From Ancylobacter vacuolatus (GTDB lineage: Bacteria; Pseudomonadota; Alphaproteobacteria; Rhizobiales; Xanthobacteraceae): DNA of 64,000 bases. Both the position numbers and the translations under genes were made by a program. The notes beneath the pieces are model-generated. The model worked only from the letters and a program-made list of their open reading frames with translations, made no database searches and was not told where the DNA came from. Numbering within the stretch: position 1 is the stretch's first letter; the number at the start of each line of letters is the position of its first letter. Shown here one piece after another: positions 35,839 through 43,971 of this stretch. The stretch covers positions 62,001-126,000 of the forward strand of contig NZ_JAUSUH010000007.1 of assembly GCF_030813595.1 (NCBI RefSeq). Direction: 5' to 3'.

Positions 35839-37121
35839 CGGCGGTGATCCTGATCGTGCTTCTCGTGGTGATGCTGGCGGTCGGCGTGCCGATCGCCTTC
35901 AGCATCGGGCTCCTCGCCGTCGCGGGGCTAACTTTGGCGGGCATTTCAACCCCGAGCATTGCCGCCCAGCGGATGTTCTCCGGCATGAACGCCTATGCAC
36001 TGCTGGCGTTGCCGCTGTTCATCCTTGGCGGGAACATCCTGGTGGCGGGTGGCGTCATCCAGCGGCTCATCGCTTTCGCCGACGTGATGGTCGGCCGCAT
36101 CCGCGGCGGCCTGGCTCAGGTGAACGTGCTAGCCAACCTGATGATGGCGGGCGTATCGGGGTCTGCCACAGCGGATTCAGCCGCCATCGGCGCGGTGATG
36201 ATCCCGGCAATGAAGGAGCGCGGCTACACCGCCGACTTTGCCGCCGCGCTCACCATCTCCGGGGCGATCATGGCGCCCATCCTGCCGCCGAGCCTGATCA
36301 TGGTGATCTATGCGATCCCCACCAAGCTCTCCATCGGCGCCATGTTCTTTGCCGGCATCCTGCCGGCGGTCCTCATCGCTCTGCTGTTGATGGGGTATGT
36401 CGCCTTCGCCCGCCGCAAAGACGCGCTCATCGTGCCGGCGCAGACGGGTTTCAGGGTCTATGTGAAGGCCACCATTACCGCGCTGCCGGTGCTGGCGGCC
36501 CCGCTTCTCATCGTCGGCGGCGTGCGCGGGGGCATGTTCACCGCCACGGAAGCGGCGGGAATCCTGTGCGGCTACGCCATCCTGCTCTGCGCGGTGGCTT
36601 ATCGCACAGTGGGGCTCACCAAGCTCATCGAGGTCTTCCGCGAGAGCGCGATGACCACGGCGACGATCATGATCATCGTCGCAACCTCCAATCTCTTCGC
36701 CTGGTATCTGGCGATGGAGAACGTGCCGAACGCGGCCCGCGACCTGTTCCAGTCGCTCACCGACAACCCCTTTGTCTTCCTGCTCCTGGTCAACGTCTTC
36801 CTGCTGATTGTCGGGGCTTTCGTCGACACGGTGCCGGCGATCCTGATCTTCGTACCTATCCTGCAGCCGACGGCCGTGCAGTTCGGCATTGACCCGATCC
36901 ACTTCGCCATCGTGGTGATCGTCAATCTGATGATCGGGCTCAACACGCCCCCGGTCGGCACGAACCTGTTCGTGATCTCCTCGGTGGCCGGGCGCCCGAT
37001 GATGGCAATCTCAAGGGCACTGCTGCCATTCTACGGCATCAAGATCGTGGCGCTGCTCCTCATCACCTATGTGCCGGCGCTGTCGCTGTGGCTGCCGCGT
37101 CTGGCCGGTCTTCACAACTGA
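35835..37121 (+). CDS. dctM: TRAP transporter large membrane subunit, DctM
   Basis: 428 residues from the ATG at 35835, which overlaps dctQ; the frame is open upstream but the DctM N-terminus (VPIAFSIGLLAV) starts here. Twelve or so helices with typical segments LPLFILGGNILVAGG, GSATADSAAIGAVMIPAM, IMAPILPPSLIMVIYA and LMIGLNTPPVGTNLFV. It is the sodium-coupled translocation subunit of the transporter. Confidence 0.92.
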   Translation: MTAVILIVLLVVMLAVGVPIAFSIGLLAVAGLTLAGISTPSIAAQRMFSGMNAYALLALPLFILGGNILVAGGVIQRLIAFADVMVGRIRGGLAQVNVLANLMMAGVSGSATADSAAIGAVMIPAMKERGYTADFAAALTISGAIMAPILPPSLIMVIYAIPTKLSIGAMFFAGILPAVLIALLLMGYVAFARRKDALIVPAQTGFRVYVKATITALPVLAAPLLIVGGVRGGMFTATEAAGILCGYAILLCAVAYRTVGLTKLIEVFRESAMTTATIMIIVATSNLFAWYLAMENVPNAARDLFQSLTDNPFVFLLLVNVFLLIVGAFVDTVPAILIFVPILQPTAVQFGIDPIHFAIVVIVNLMIGLNTPPVGTNLFVISSVAGRPMMAISRALLPFYGIKIVALLLITYVPALSLWLPRLAGLHN

Positions 37122-37186
37122 AACTTCGCACACATGACGGCCGCGCGGCGAGGACCGCGCGCCGGCCAAGAAAAGGGTAAAAGGAA

Positions 37187-38236
37187 ATGCCGAATATCAT
37201 CCTGCAGCCGGACGTCCAGTTCGACGGCGAGGCGGATCTTGAGCAGGCGGTCTATGGGTCGCGCTACAAGGTCGTGACGTCGAAGTCGAAGAATCTCGGC
37301 GGCATTCCCGAGCAGGTCTGGCACGATGCGGTCGCGATGGTCTGCTACCACGAGATCGAGGTGACCGACGCGGTGCTCGCGCGCATGCCGAATTGCCGCG
37401 TGGTGGTGCGTGCCGGCGTCGGCTTCGACAATATCGACCTCGCGGCCGCCGGACGGCGCGGGGTGGCGGTCTGCAACACGCCCGATTACGGCACGATGGA
37501 CGTTGCCGACCACGCCATCGCCATGAGCCTCGCCTTCCTGCGGGGGCTGGTGCAGTACAACAGCGCCCTTCTGGACGATCCGATCGACGGATGGCGCTTC
37601 CAGATTCCGACCACGATCCGCCGCCTGTCGACGCAGACTTTCGGGGTGGTCGGCCTCGGCCGCATCGGCACGGCCACGGCGTTGCGGGCCAAGGCACTGG
37701 GCATGAAGGTCATCTTCTTCGACCCCTATCGCCCGACCGGTACCGAGCTCGCCGTCGGCCTCGGCCGCGTGAACAGCCTCGAAGACCTACTGGCGCAATC
37801 CGATGTCGTGTCGCTGCACACGCCGCTGACGACTGAGACGCGCCATCTCATCTCTACCGCCGAATTGGCGGCGATGAAGGCGGACGCCCTGCTCGTCAAC
37901 ACGGCCCGTGGCGGGGTGGTCGACCTCGCGGCTCTCACCGAGGCCCTTGCCGCCGGCCGCATCGGCGGCGCCGCGCTCGATGTGCTGGAGCAGGAGCCGC
38001 TGCCGGCGGACCATCCGCTGATGGCGCTCTGGCGCGCGCCGGACTCCTCCATCCGCCACAAGCTGATGCTCTCCCCGCACGCGGCGTTCTACAGCCCGTC
38101 GAGCCTGGTCGACCTGCGGCAGAAGTCGGCGCGCACCGCGCTCGGCTATCTCGAAAGCGGCAGCTCGCGTGATTGCGTGAACCGCGACCTGTACGACGCC
38201 GCTGTCGCCGTCCAGCGCCGGAGCGCCGTCGCATGA
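37187..38236 (+). CDS. D-2-hydroxyacid dehydrogenase (CtBP/PGDH-like)
   Basis: 349 residues. NAD-binding motif VVGLGRIGTATALRAKALG with the acidic FFDPYRP after it; the catalytic arginine in LLVNTARGGVVD, the catalytic glutamate in LDVLEQEPLP, and histidine in LSPHAAFYS. The long N-terminal catalytic half and the SPHAAFYS form are typical of C-terminal-binding-protein-like dehydrogenases. It would interconvert a hydroxyacid and a 2-oxo acid in the same pathway as the SDR and the hydrolase downstream. Confidence 0.87.
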   Translation: MPNIILQPDVQFDGEADLEQAVYGSRYKVVTSKSKNLGGIPEQVWHDAVAMVCYHEIEVTDAVLARMPNCRVVVRAGVGFDNIDLAAAGRRGVAVCNTPDYGTMDVADHAIAMSLAFLRGLVQYNSALLDDPIDGWRFQIPTTIRRLSTQTFGVVGLGRIGTATALRAKALGMKVIFFDPYRPTGTELAVGLGRVNSLEDLLAQSDVVSLHTPLTTETRHLISTAELAAMKADALLVNTARGGVVDLAALTEALAAGRIGGAALDVLEQEPLPADHPLMALWRAPDSSIRHKLMLSPHAAFYSPSSLVDLRQKSARTALGYLESGSSRDCVNRDLYDAAVAVQRRSAVA

Positions 38237-38967
38237 GTGGATGGGTCCGCAATCGCTCGGTTCTCATCACCGCCGCCGCCCAGGGCATAGGGAGGGCGAG
38301 CGCGCTCGCCTTCGCCGCCGCCGGAGCCCGAGTCTACGCCACCGATATCGATGCCAAGGCGCTCAGCCGGCTGGAAGTTGTGCCTGGCATCGTGCCGCGC
38401 CGGCTCGATGTGCGCGACGACGCGGCCGTGACAGCCACCTTCGCCGAGATCGGGCCGGTGGACGTGCTGTTCAACTGTGCCGGCTTCGTGCATGCGGGCA
38501 CCGTGCTGGACATGACCGATGCCGAGTTCGATTTCGCCGTCGATCTCAATGTCCGCTCCATGGTCCGCACCATCCGCGCCGCGCTTCCGGCCATGCTGGA
38601 GCGCGGCGAGGGGGCCATCATCAACATGGCCTCGGTGGTAGGGGCGGCCAAGGGCGCGCCGAACCGCTTCGTGTACGGCGTCACCAAGGCGGCCGTCATC
38701 GGTCTTACCAAGGCGGTCGCGGCGGATTATGTGGCGCGCGGGGTGCGCTGCAACGCTATCTGTCCGGGAACGGTCGAAAGCCCGTCGCTGGAGCAGCGGC
38801 TGAGCGCCACCGGCGATTATGAGGCTGCGCGGAAGGCCTTCATCGCCCGCCAGCCCATGGGGCGGATCGGCCAGCCTGAGGAAATCGCGGCCTTGGCAGT
38901 GCATCTGGCCGGCGCCACCTACACCACCGGTCAAGCCTACAACATCGATGGCGGCTGGTCGCTCTGA
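38233..38967 (+). CDS. SDR-family oxidoreductase
   Basis: 244 residues from the ATG at 38233, overlapping the previous stop (ATGA). Classical short-chain dehydrogenase: TAAAQGIGRA (cofactor), NCAG-equivalent FNCAGFVHAG, NMASVVGAAKG, the catalytic tyrosine/lysine in YGVTKAA, and the end NIDGGWSL. The acidic YATDID segment suggests NAD(H). Close relatives act on sugar acids (for example 2-keto-3-deoxy-L-fuconate dehydrogenases), which would fit the hydrolase after it. Confidence 0.88.
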   Translation: MSGWVRNRSVLITAAAQGIGRASALAFAAAGARVYATDIDAKALSRLEVVPGIVPRRLDVRDDAAVTATFAEIGPVDVLFNCAGFVHAGTVLDMTDAEFDFAVDLNVRSMVRTIRAALPAMLERGEGAIINMASVVGAAKGAPNRFVYGVTKAAVIGLTKAVAADYVARGVRCNAICPGTVESPSLEQRLSATGDYEAARKAFIARQPMGRIGQPEEIAALAVHLAGATYTTGQAYNIDGGWSL

Positions 38968-39044
38968 CCGACGCGGGTGCCGGCCCGTGCCTTCCGCAAC
39001 GAGGCGGGAGGCACGGCGAGCCGCAATCTCCAGGGAGACATGAC

Positions 39045-39890
39045 ATGAAACTGGTTCGCTTCGGCGCGCCCGGTGCCGAGAAGCCGGGCCTGATCGATGA
39101 CAACGGCGTGTTGCGCGATCTGTCGGCGCAGGTGGCTGACATCGGCGGTGCAGCCCTTGCGCCGGCCGCGCTCGACGCGTTGCGCGCTCTTGACCCGGCG
39201 AGCCTGCCGGCCGTTGCCGGTTCGCCCCGGCTCGGCCCTTGTGTCGCGGGCGTCGGCAAGTTCATCTGTATCGGGCTCAATTTTTCCGACCACGCGGCGG
39301 AAGCCGGCGTCGAGGTGCCGAGCGAGCCCATCGTGTTTATGAAGGCCACCTCCGCCATATCCGGGCCGCACGATGAGGTGCGGATACCGCGCGGGTCGCA
39401 GAAGACCGACTGGGAGGTCGAGCTGGGCATCGTCATCGGCCGCACGGCCAGCTATGTCGAGGAAGCTAGGGCGCTCGACCATGTGGCGGGCTACTGCGTG
39501 ATCAATGATGTCTCGGAGCGTGCCTTCCAGCTGGAGCGTCAGGGGCAGTGGACCAAGGGCAAGAGCTGCGACACGTTCGGGCCTATCGGCCCGTGGCTGG
39601 TGACGGCGGACGAGGTCGGCGACCCGCACGATCTCGGCATGTGGCTCAAGGTGAACGGCCAGACCATGCAGAACGGTTCGACCCGCACCATGATCTTCGG
39701 TGTGCCGCACCTCATCTCCTATCTGAGCCAGTTCATGAGCCTGCATCCTGGCGACATCATCTCGGCTGGCACGCCGCCCGGCGTCGGTCTCGGCCTGAAA
39801 CCGCCGCGCTATCTCAAGGCCAACGACGTGGTGGAGCTCGGCATCGAGAAGTTGGGCGTCCAGCGCCAGACCTTTGTCGGGCAGGGCTGA
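39045..39890 (+). CDS. Fumarylacetoacetate hydrolase-family protein (2,4-diketo acid hydrolase-like)
   Basis: 281 residues. FAH catalytic core: FICIGLNFSDHAAE, FMKATSAISGPHDEV, the metal-binding WEVELGIVIG, DVSERAFQLERQGQWTKGK and SAGTPPGVGLG. This sub-pattern (with GQWTKGKSCDTFGPIGPWLV) is that of hydrolases of 2,4-diketo-3-deoxy sugar acids, producing pyruvate and a hydroxyacid. Together with the SDR it could form the end of an L-fuconate- or rhamnonate-like pathway. The true substrate is not shown. Confidence 0.85.
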   Translation: MKLVRFGAPGAEKPGLIDDNGVLRDLSAQVADIGGAALAPAALDALRALDPASLPAVAGSPRLGPCVAGVGKFICIGLNFSDHAAEAGVEVPSEPIVFMKATSAISGPHDEVRIPRGSQKTDWEVELGIVIGRTASYVEEARALDHVAGYCVINDVSERAFQLERQGQWTKGKSCDTFGPIGPWLVTADEVGDPHDLGMWLKVNGQTMQNGSTRTMIFGVPHLISYLSQFMSLHPGDIISAGTPPGVGLGLKPPRYLKANDVVELGIEKLGVQRQTFVGQG

Positions 39891-40158
39891 GGTCACAGGC
39901 GAGGCGGGGTCCACTTAGTCCGCCAACCCCCGCAACGCTGCCTTCGTTGCCGGTGCAACCAGGATGACGCAGCCATCCGCCAGGGACACGACCATTGCCG
40001 CCAGGGGCTCGGCCAAGGGCGCGGCCAGTTGCTGGGCAAGGTCGTCGCCGGCTGCATCTTGTCGCGGGATGCGTTGCCGTTCCTTCTCTGCCGGCTTAGT
40101 GTTGGGATCGAACCGGAGGCGATGACGGGTTCTTCGGACGCCGGAATGGACGCTGAGC
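39891..40158. other. Gap before the hydrogenase-sensing operon
   Basis: 268 bp. A minus-strand frame at 39915-40160 is open (81 residues) but has no motif. No sigma-54 site was seen here, so hupTUV may be expressed from an ordinary promoter. Confidence 0.4.
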
Positions 40159-41493
40159 ATGCGGGAAGACGCGCTGGGCTACGGAAAGCCGCTGCCGCGA
40201 CCGGCCGATGAGACGGACGAGGCCTGGATCGCCGTCATCCGCAAGATGGACGAGACCTATGCCGAGTTGCTCACCCAGCAGGTGGCGGTCGAGCAGAAGA
40301 ACGAGGAGCTTGAAGAGGCGCAGACCTTCATCGCCGGGCTGATGGCCTCGATGACGGACATCCTCATCGCCTGCGACCTTTCGGGTCGGATCGAGCAGGT
40401 GAACCTCGCAGCCGAGCGCGCCTTCGGCCGCTCGCCTGGTGATCTCGCCCGTCTCCCCTTAGAGGAATTGCTGGCCGAGGAATCTCCGGCGCATTTCCGC
40501 CATCTTCGCGAGGCCGTCGAACGGCGCGCCCGCATAAGCGACCGCGAGCTCGTCTTCCGCACCCCGGAAGGGTCGTTCCCCGTCTCCGCCAACGGCGCCG
40601 TGCGCTTCGATTCCCGCGGGAGATCGGTCGGCCTTGTTCTTGTCTGCCGGCCGATCGGCGAACTGCGTAAGGCTTACAGGGATCTTGAAGCGGCGCATGA
40701 GGGCCTGAAAGAGGCGCAGCAGCAGCTCGTCCATTCGGAGAAGATGGCTTCGCTCGGCCGGCTGGTGGCCGGCGTCGCTCATGAGCTCAACAACCCGATC
40801 TCCTTCGTCTATGGCAATGCGCACACTCTGCGCCGCTACAGCGGGCGGCTGACCGCTTATGTCGACGCGGTGGAGCGCGGCGCCAATACGGCGACGCTCG
40901 CCCGGCTGCGCGAGGAACTGAAGATCCAGCACACGCTGGCCAATATGGAGGGCACGCTGGACGGCATGCTGGAAGGCGCCGAGCGGGTGCGGGACGTTGT
41001 CGCCGACCTCCGCCGCTTTTCGTCCGATCGGCGCGAGGCGCGCGAGGTGTTCGACCTCGCCGTGCTGGCACGCTCGGCCCTTGACTGGGTGGCGAAGGCG
41101 CGTGCGCCCGAGATCGAGACCTTTGTCGATGTGCCGGAAGGGCTGGCGGCGGTCGGCCATCCCGGCCATGTTCACCAGGTGCTGATGAATCTCGTGCAAA
41201 ATGCCGTCGACGCCATGGAGGATCGACCCGTGCGCCGGCTCGAGATCACCGGGCGGAGCGGGGACGAGGTGGTGCTGATGCTGCGAGACACCGGCTCGGG
41301 CATCGACCCCGAAATTGCCGCGCGGATTTTCGATCCTTTCTTCACCACCAAGCCGATCGGCAAGGGCACCGGTCTCGGCCTGTCGATCAGCTATCGCATT
41401 GTGCAGGAACACGGCGGCACGCTGGAGGCGAGCAACCATCCGGAGGGCGGGGCGGTGATGACGCTGCGCCTGCCGGCGGCGCGGGAGGGCTGA
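40159..41493 (+). CDS. hupT: Hydrogenase-regulating sensor histidine kinase HupT/HoxJ
   Basis: 444 residues, soluble (no transmembrane helix). A coiled-coil/Q-rich start, a PAS domain at about 60-170 (SMTDILIACDLSGRIEQVN), the H-box VAHELNNPISF (phosphorylated His about 208), and the ATPase with NLVQNAVDAMED, DTGSGID and FFTTKPIGKGTGLGLS. The HELNNPISFVYGN form is typical of HupT/HoxJ. It starts the hupTUV-hypF block. In known systems the H2-sensing hydrogenase interacts with this kinase and alters phosphorylation of HoxA/HupR; the response regulator here is at 55817-57289. Confidence 0.92.
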   Translation: MREDALGYGKPLPRPADETDEAWIAVIRKMDETYAELLTQQVAVEQKNEELEEAQTFIAGLMASMTDILIACDLSGRIEQVNLAAERAFGRSPGDLARLPLEELLAEESPAHFRHLREAVERRARISDRELVFRTPEGSFPVSANGAVRFDSRGRSVGLVLVCRPIGELRKAYRDLEAAHEGLKEAQQQLVHSEKMASLGRLVAGVAHELNNPISFVYGNAHTLRRYSGRLTAYVDAVERGANTATLARLREELKIQHTLANMEGTLDGMLEGAERVRDVVADLRRFSSDRREAREVFDLAVLARSALDWVAKARAPEIETFVDVPEGLAAVGHPGHVHQVLMNLVQNAVDAMEDRPVRRLEITGRSGDEVVLMLRDTGSGIDPEIAARIFDPFFTTKPIGKGTGLGLSISYRIVQEHGGTLEASNHPEGGAVMTLRLPAAREG

Positions 41494-41495
41494 GC

Positions 41496-42500
41496 ATGGA
41501 CGGATTCAACGTGCTGTGGATCCAGTCCGGCGGCTGCGGCGGCTGCACCATGTCGTTGCTTTGTGCCGAGGCGCCTGACCTCGCCGCCACGCTCGGGAGT
41601 GCCGGCATCCGCTTTATCTGGCACCCGACCTTGTCGGAGGAAACTGGAACGGAGGCGCTCGCGCTGTTTGAGGCCGTGCTTTCCGGCGAGTTGCGCCTTG
41701 ATGCGCTCTGCGTCGAGGGCGCCATGCTGCGCGGGCCCAACAATACCGGGCGCTTCCATCTTCTCGCCGGGACCGGCGTGCCGACCATCGACTGGGTGCG
41801 CAGGCTGGCAGCACTGGCGAAGAACGTGGTCGCGGTCGGCACCTGCGCCGCCTATGGCGGGGTGACGGCGGCGGGACCGAACCCGGCCGATGCCTGCGGC
41901 CTGCAATATGACGGGCGGCGAGTCGGCGGGGCGCTCGGCGCCGCGTTCCGCTCCCGCAGCGGCCTGCCCGTCATCAACATTGCCGGCTGCCCGACGCATC
42001 CGAACTGGATTACCGAGACCCTGATGCTGCTGGCGGCGGGACTGCTCGGCGCCGACGATCTCGACGTCTATAACAGGCCCCGCTCCTATGCCGACCAGCT
42101 GGTGCATCATGGTTGCCCGCGCAACGAGTATTACGAGTACAAGGCGAGCGCGGAGAAGCTTTCCGACCTTGGGTGTATGATGGAACATCTGGGCTGCGTC
42201 GGCACGCAGGCCCATGCCGATTGCAACACCCGGTTATGGAACGGCGAAGGCTCCTGCACGCGCGGCGGCTATGCCTGCATCAACTGCACCGCGCCGGAAT
42301 TCGAGGAGCCCGGCCACGCTTTTCTGGAGACGCCGAAGATCGCCGGCATTCCCGTCGGCCTGCCGACCGACATGCCCAAGGCGTGGTTCGTCGCCCTGTC
42401 TTCCCTAGCCAAGGCGGCAACGCCTGACCGGCTGAGGCGCAACGCCACCAGCGACCATGTGGTGGCGCCGCCGGCCGTGCGCGATCTCAAGCGGCGGTGA
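41496..42500 (+). CDS. hupU: Regulatory [NiFe] hydrogenase small subunit HupU/HoxB
   Basis: 334 residues. It begins directly with the proximal cluster motif SGGCGGCTMS and has no twin-arginine signal, unlike HupS, so the protein stays in the cytoplasm. Other cluster cysteines occur at VGTCAAYGG, AGCPTHPNW, HHGCPRNEYYE and YACINCTAPEFEEP. This is the H2 sensor small subunit, forming a complex with HupV and signalling to HupT. It starts 2 nt after hupT. Confidence 0.95.
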   Translation: MDGFNVLWIQSGGCGGCTMSLLCAEAPDLAATLGSAGIRFIWHPTLSEETGTEALALFEAVLSGELRLDALCVEGAMLRGPNNTGRFHLLAGTGVPTIDWVRRLAALAKNVVAVGTCAAYGGVTAAGPNPADACGLQYDGRRVGGALGAAFRSRSGLPVINIAGCPTHPNWITETLMLLAAGLLGADDLDVYNRPRSYADQLVHHGCPRNEYYEYKASAEKLSDLGCMMEHLGCVGTQAHADCNTRLWNGEGSCTRGGYACINCTAPEFEEPGHAFLETPKIAGIPVGLPTDMPKAWFVALSSLAKAATPDRLRRNATSDHVVAPPAVRDLKRR

Positions 42501-43963
42501 GCGTGGCGGACGCGGGGGGAGGGACCAGAAGGCTGGTGGTCGGACCGTTCAACCGGGTCGAAGGCGACCTGGAAGTGCGGCTCGACATTGCCGGCGGCGA
42601 GGTCTTGGCGGCCTTCGTCACCTCGCCGCTATTCCGTGGCTTCGAGCGCATACTCGAAGGGCGCGACCCGCGCGACGCGCTGGTTATCGCCCCGCGCATC
42701 TGCGGCATCTGCTCGGTGTCGCAATCCCATGCCGCCGCTCTGGCGCTGGCCGGGGTGCAGGGCGTGGCACCGACGGCGAACGGGCGGGTTGCGACCAACC
42801 TCCTCGTCGCCACCGAGAACGTCGCCGATCACCTGACGCATTTCCACGTCTTCTTCATGCCGGATTTCGCCCGTGCCATCTATGCCGGCCAACCCTGGTT
42901 CGCGCGTGCCGAGACCCGCTTCAAGGCGGCGCAAGGCACGTCCGTGCGGGCGGCGCTGGCGACGCGAACCACACTGCTGCATGTGCTCGGCCTGCTCGCC
43001 GGACGTTGGCCGCACACCCTCGCCATCCAGCCTGGCGGTGTGACGCGCGGCGCCGATGCGCGCGACAAGATGCGGCTGCTGGCGACGCTTGGCGCGACGC
43101 GTCAGGAGCTGGAGGAGCGGCTGTTCGGCGCGCCTCTGGCACGCATTGCCGCGCTGGCGGCGCCGGAGGAACTGGATGCACTGCGCCGTGGCGAAAGCGA
43201 CCTTGCGCTGTTCCTCGCCATTGCCGAGGATCTTGATCTCGCCAGCCTGGGCCGCGCCTATGACCGCTACCTGAGCTACGGCGCCTATCCCGACGAAGAC
43301 GGCCGGCTCTATGCGCGCGGCATCGTCACGTCTGAGGGACGCGGCGCACTGGATACCGACGCCATCGCCGAAGACCACACCAATGCCCGAATGGAAGGAC
43401 GCTGGCGCGCGCATCACCCGTTCGAGGGCTTCACCTTTCCCGATGCGACGGATGAGACCGGCTACAGCTGGTGCAAGGCGCCGCGTCTGGCCGGCCTGCC
43501 CTTCGAGACCGGGGCCGTGGCGCGGCAGATGGTTGACGGCCAACCGCTGATCCGCGCGCTCGTCGCCTCGGGCGGCGGCAGCGTGTTCGTGCGCGTGCTG
43601 GCGCGCCTGATCGAAACGGCGCGCACGCTTCTGGCTATGGAAGACTGGGTGCGACGGCTGGAGCCCGGCGCGCCCTGGTGCGCCCAAGGCGAGATGCCGC
43701 GCGAGGGCCGTGCCGCCGGCCTGACCGAAGCGGCGCGGGGCGCCCTCGGCCACTGGCTGCGGGTCGAAGACGGACGCATCGCCGGCTACCAGATCATCGC
43801 GCCGACGACGTGGAACTTCTCTCCGCGCGATGCCGCCGGCGTGCCGGGGCCGCTGGAGGCCGCCTTGGTGGGCGCGCCGGTACGGCAGGGCGAGACCACG
43901 CCGGTCGCGGTGCAGCATATCGTGCGGTCCTTCGACCCCTGCATGGTGTGCACGGTGCACTGA
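42497..43963 (+). CDS. hupV: Regulatory [NiFe] hydrogenase large subunit HupV/HoxC
   Basis: 488 residues from a GTG overlapping hupU. Nickel-site cysteines are in PRICGICSVSQSH (C69, C72) and in the final DPCMVCTVH (C482, C485). The protein ends exactly at that histidine with no C-terminal extension, as expected for regulatory hydrogenases, which are not processed by a maturation endopeptidase. It binds H2 with low turnover and high oxygen tolerance in characterised homologues. Confidence 0.95.
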   Translation: MSVADAGGGTRRLVVGPFNRVEGDLEVRLDIAGGEVLAAFVTSPLFRGFERILEGRDPRDALVIAPRICGICSVSQSHAAALALAGVQGVAPTANGRVATNLLVATENVADHLTHFHVFFMPDFARAIYAGQPWFARAETRFKAAQGTSVRAALATRTTLLHVLGLLAGRWPHTLAIQPGGVTRGADARDKMRLLATLGATRQELEERLFGAPLARIAALAAPEELDALRRGESDLALFLAIAEDLDLASLGRAYDRYLSYGAYPDEDGRLYARGIVTSEGRGALDTDAIAEDHTNARMEGRWRAHHPFEGFTFPDATDETGYSWCKAPRLAGLPFETGAVARQMVDGQPLIRALVASGGGSVFVRVLARLIETARTLLAMEDWVRRLEPGAPWCAQGEMPREGRAAGLTEAARGALGHWLRVEDGRIAGYQIIAPTTWNFSPRDAAGVPGPLEAALVGAPVRQGETTPVAVQHIVRSFDPCMVCTVH

Positions 43964-43971
43964 GCGAAGCC

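Noticed and set aside
39915-40160. 81-residue minus-strand open frame before hupT
   Set aside because: No motif or SD; overlaps the hupT start region. Likely a GC-rich chance frame.
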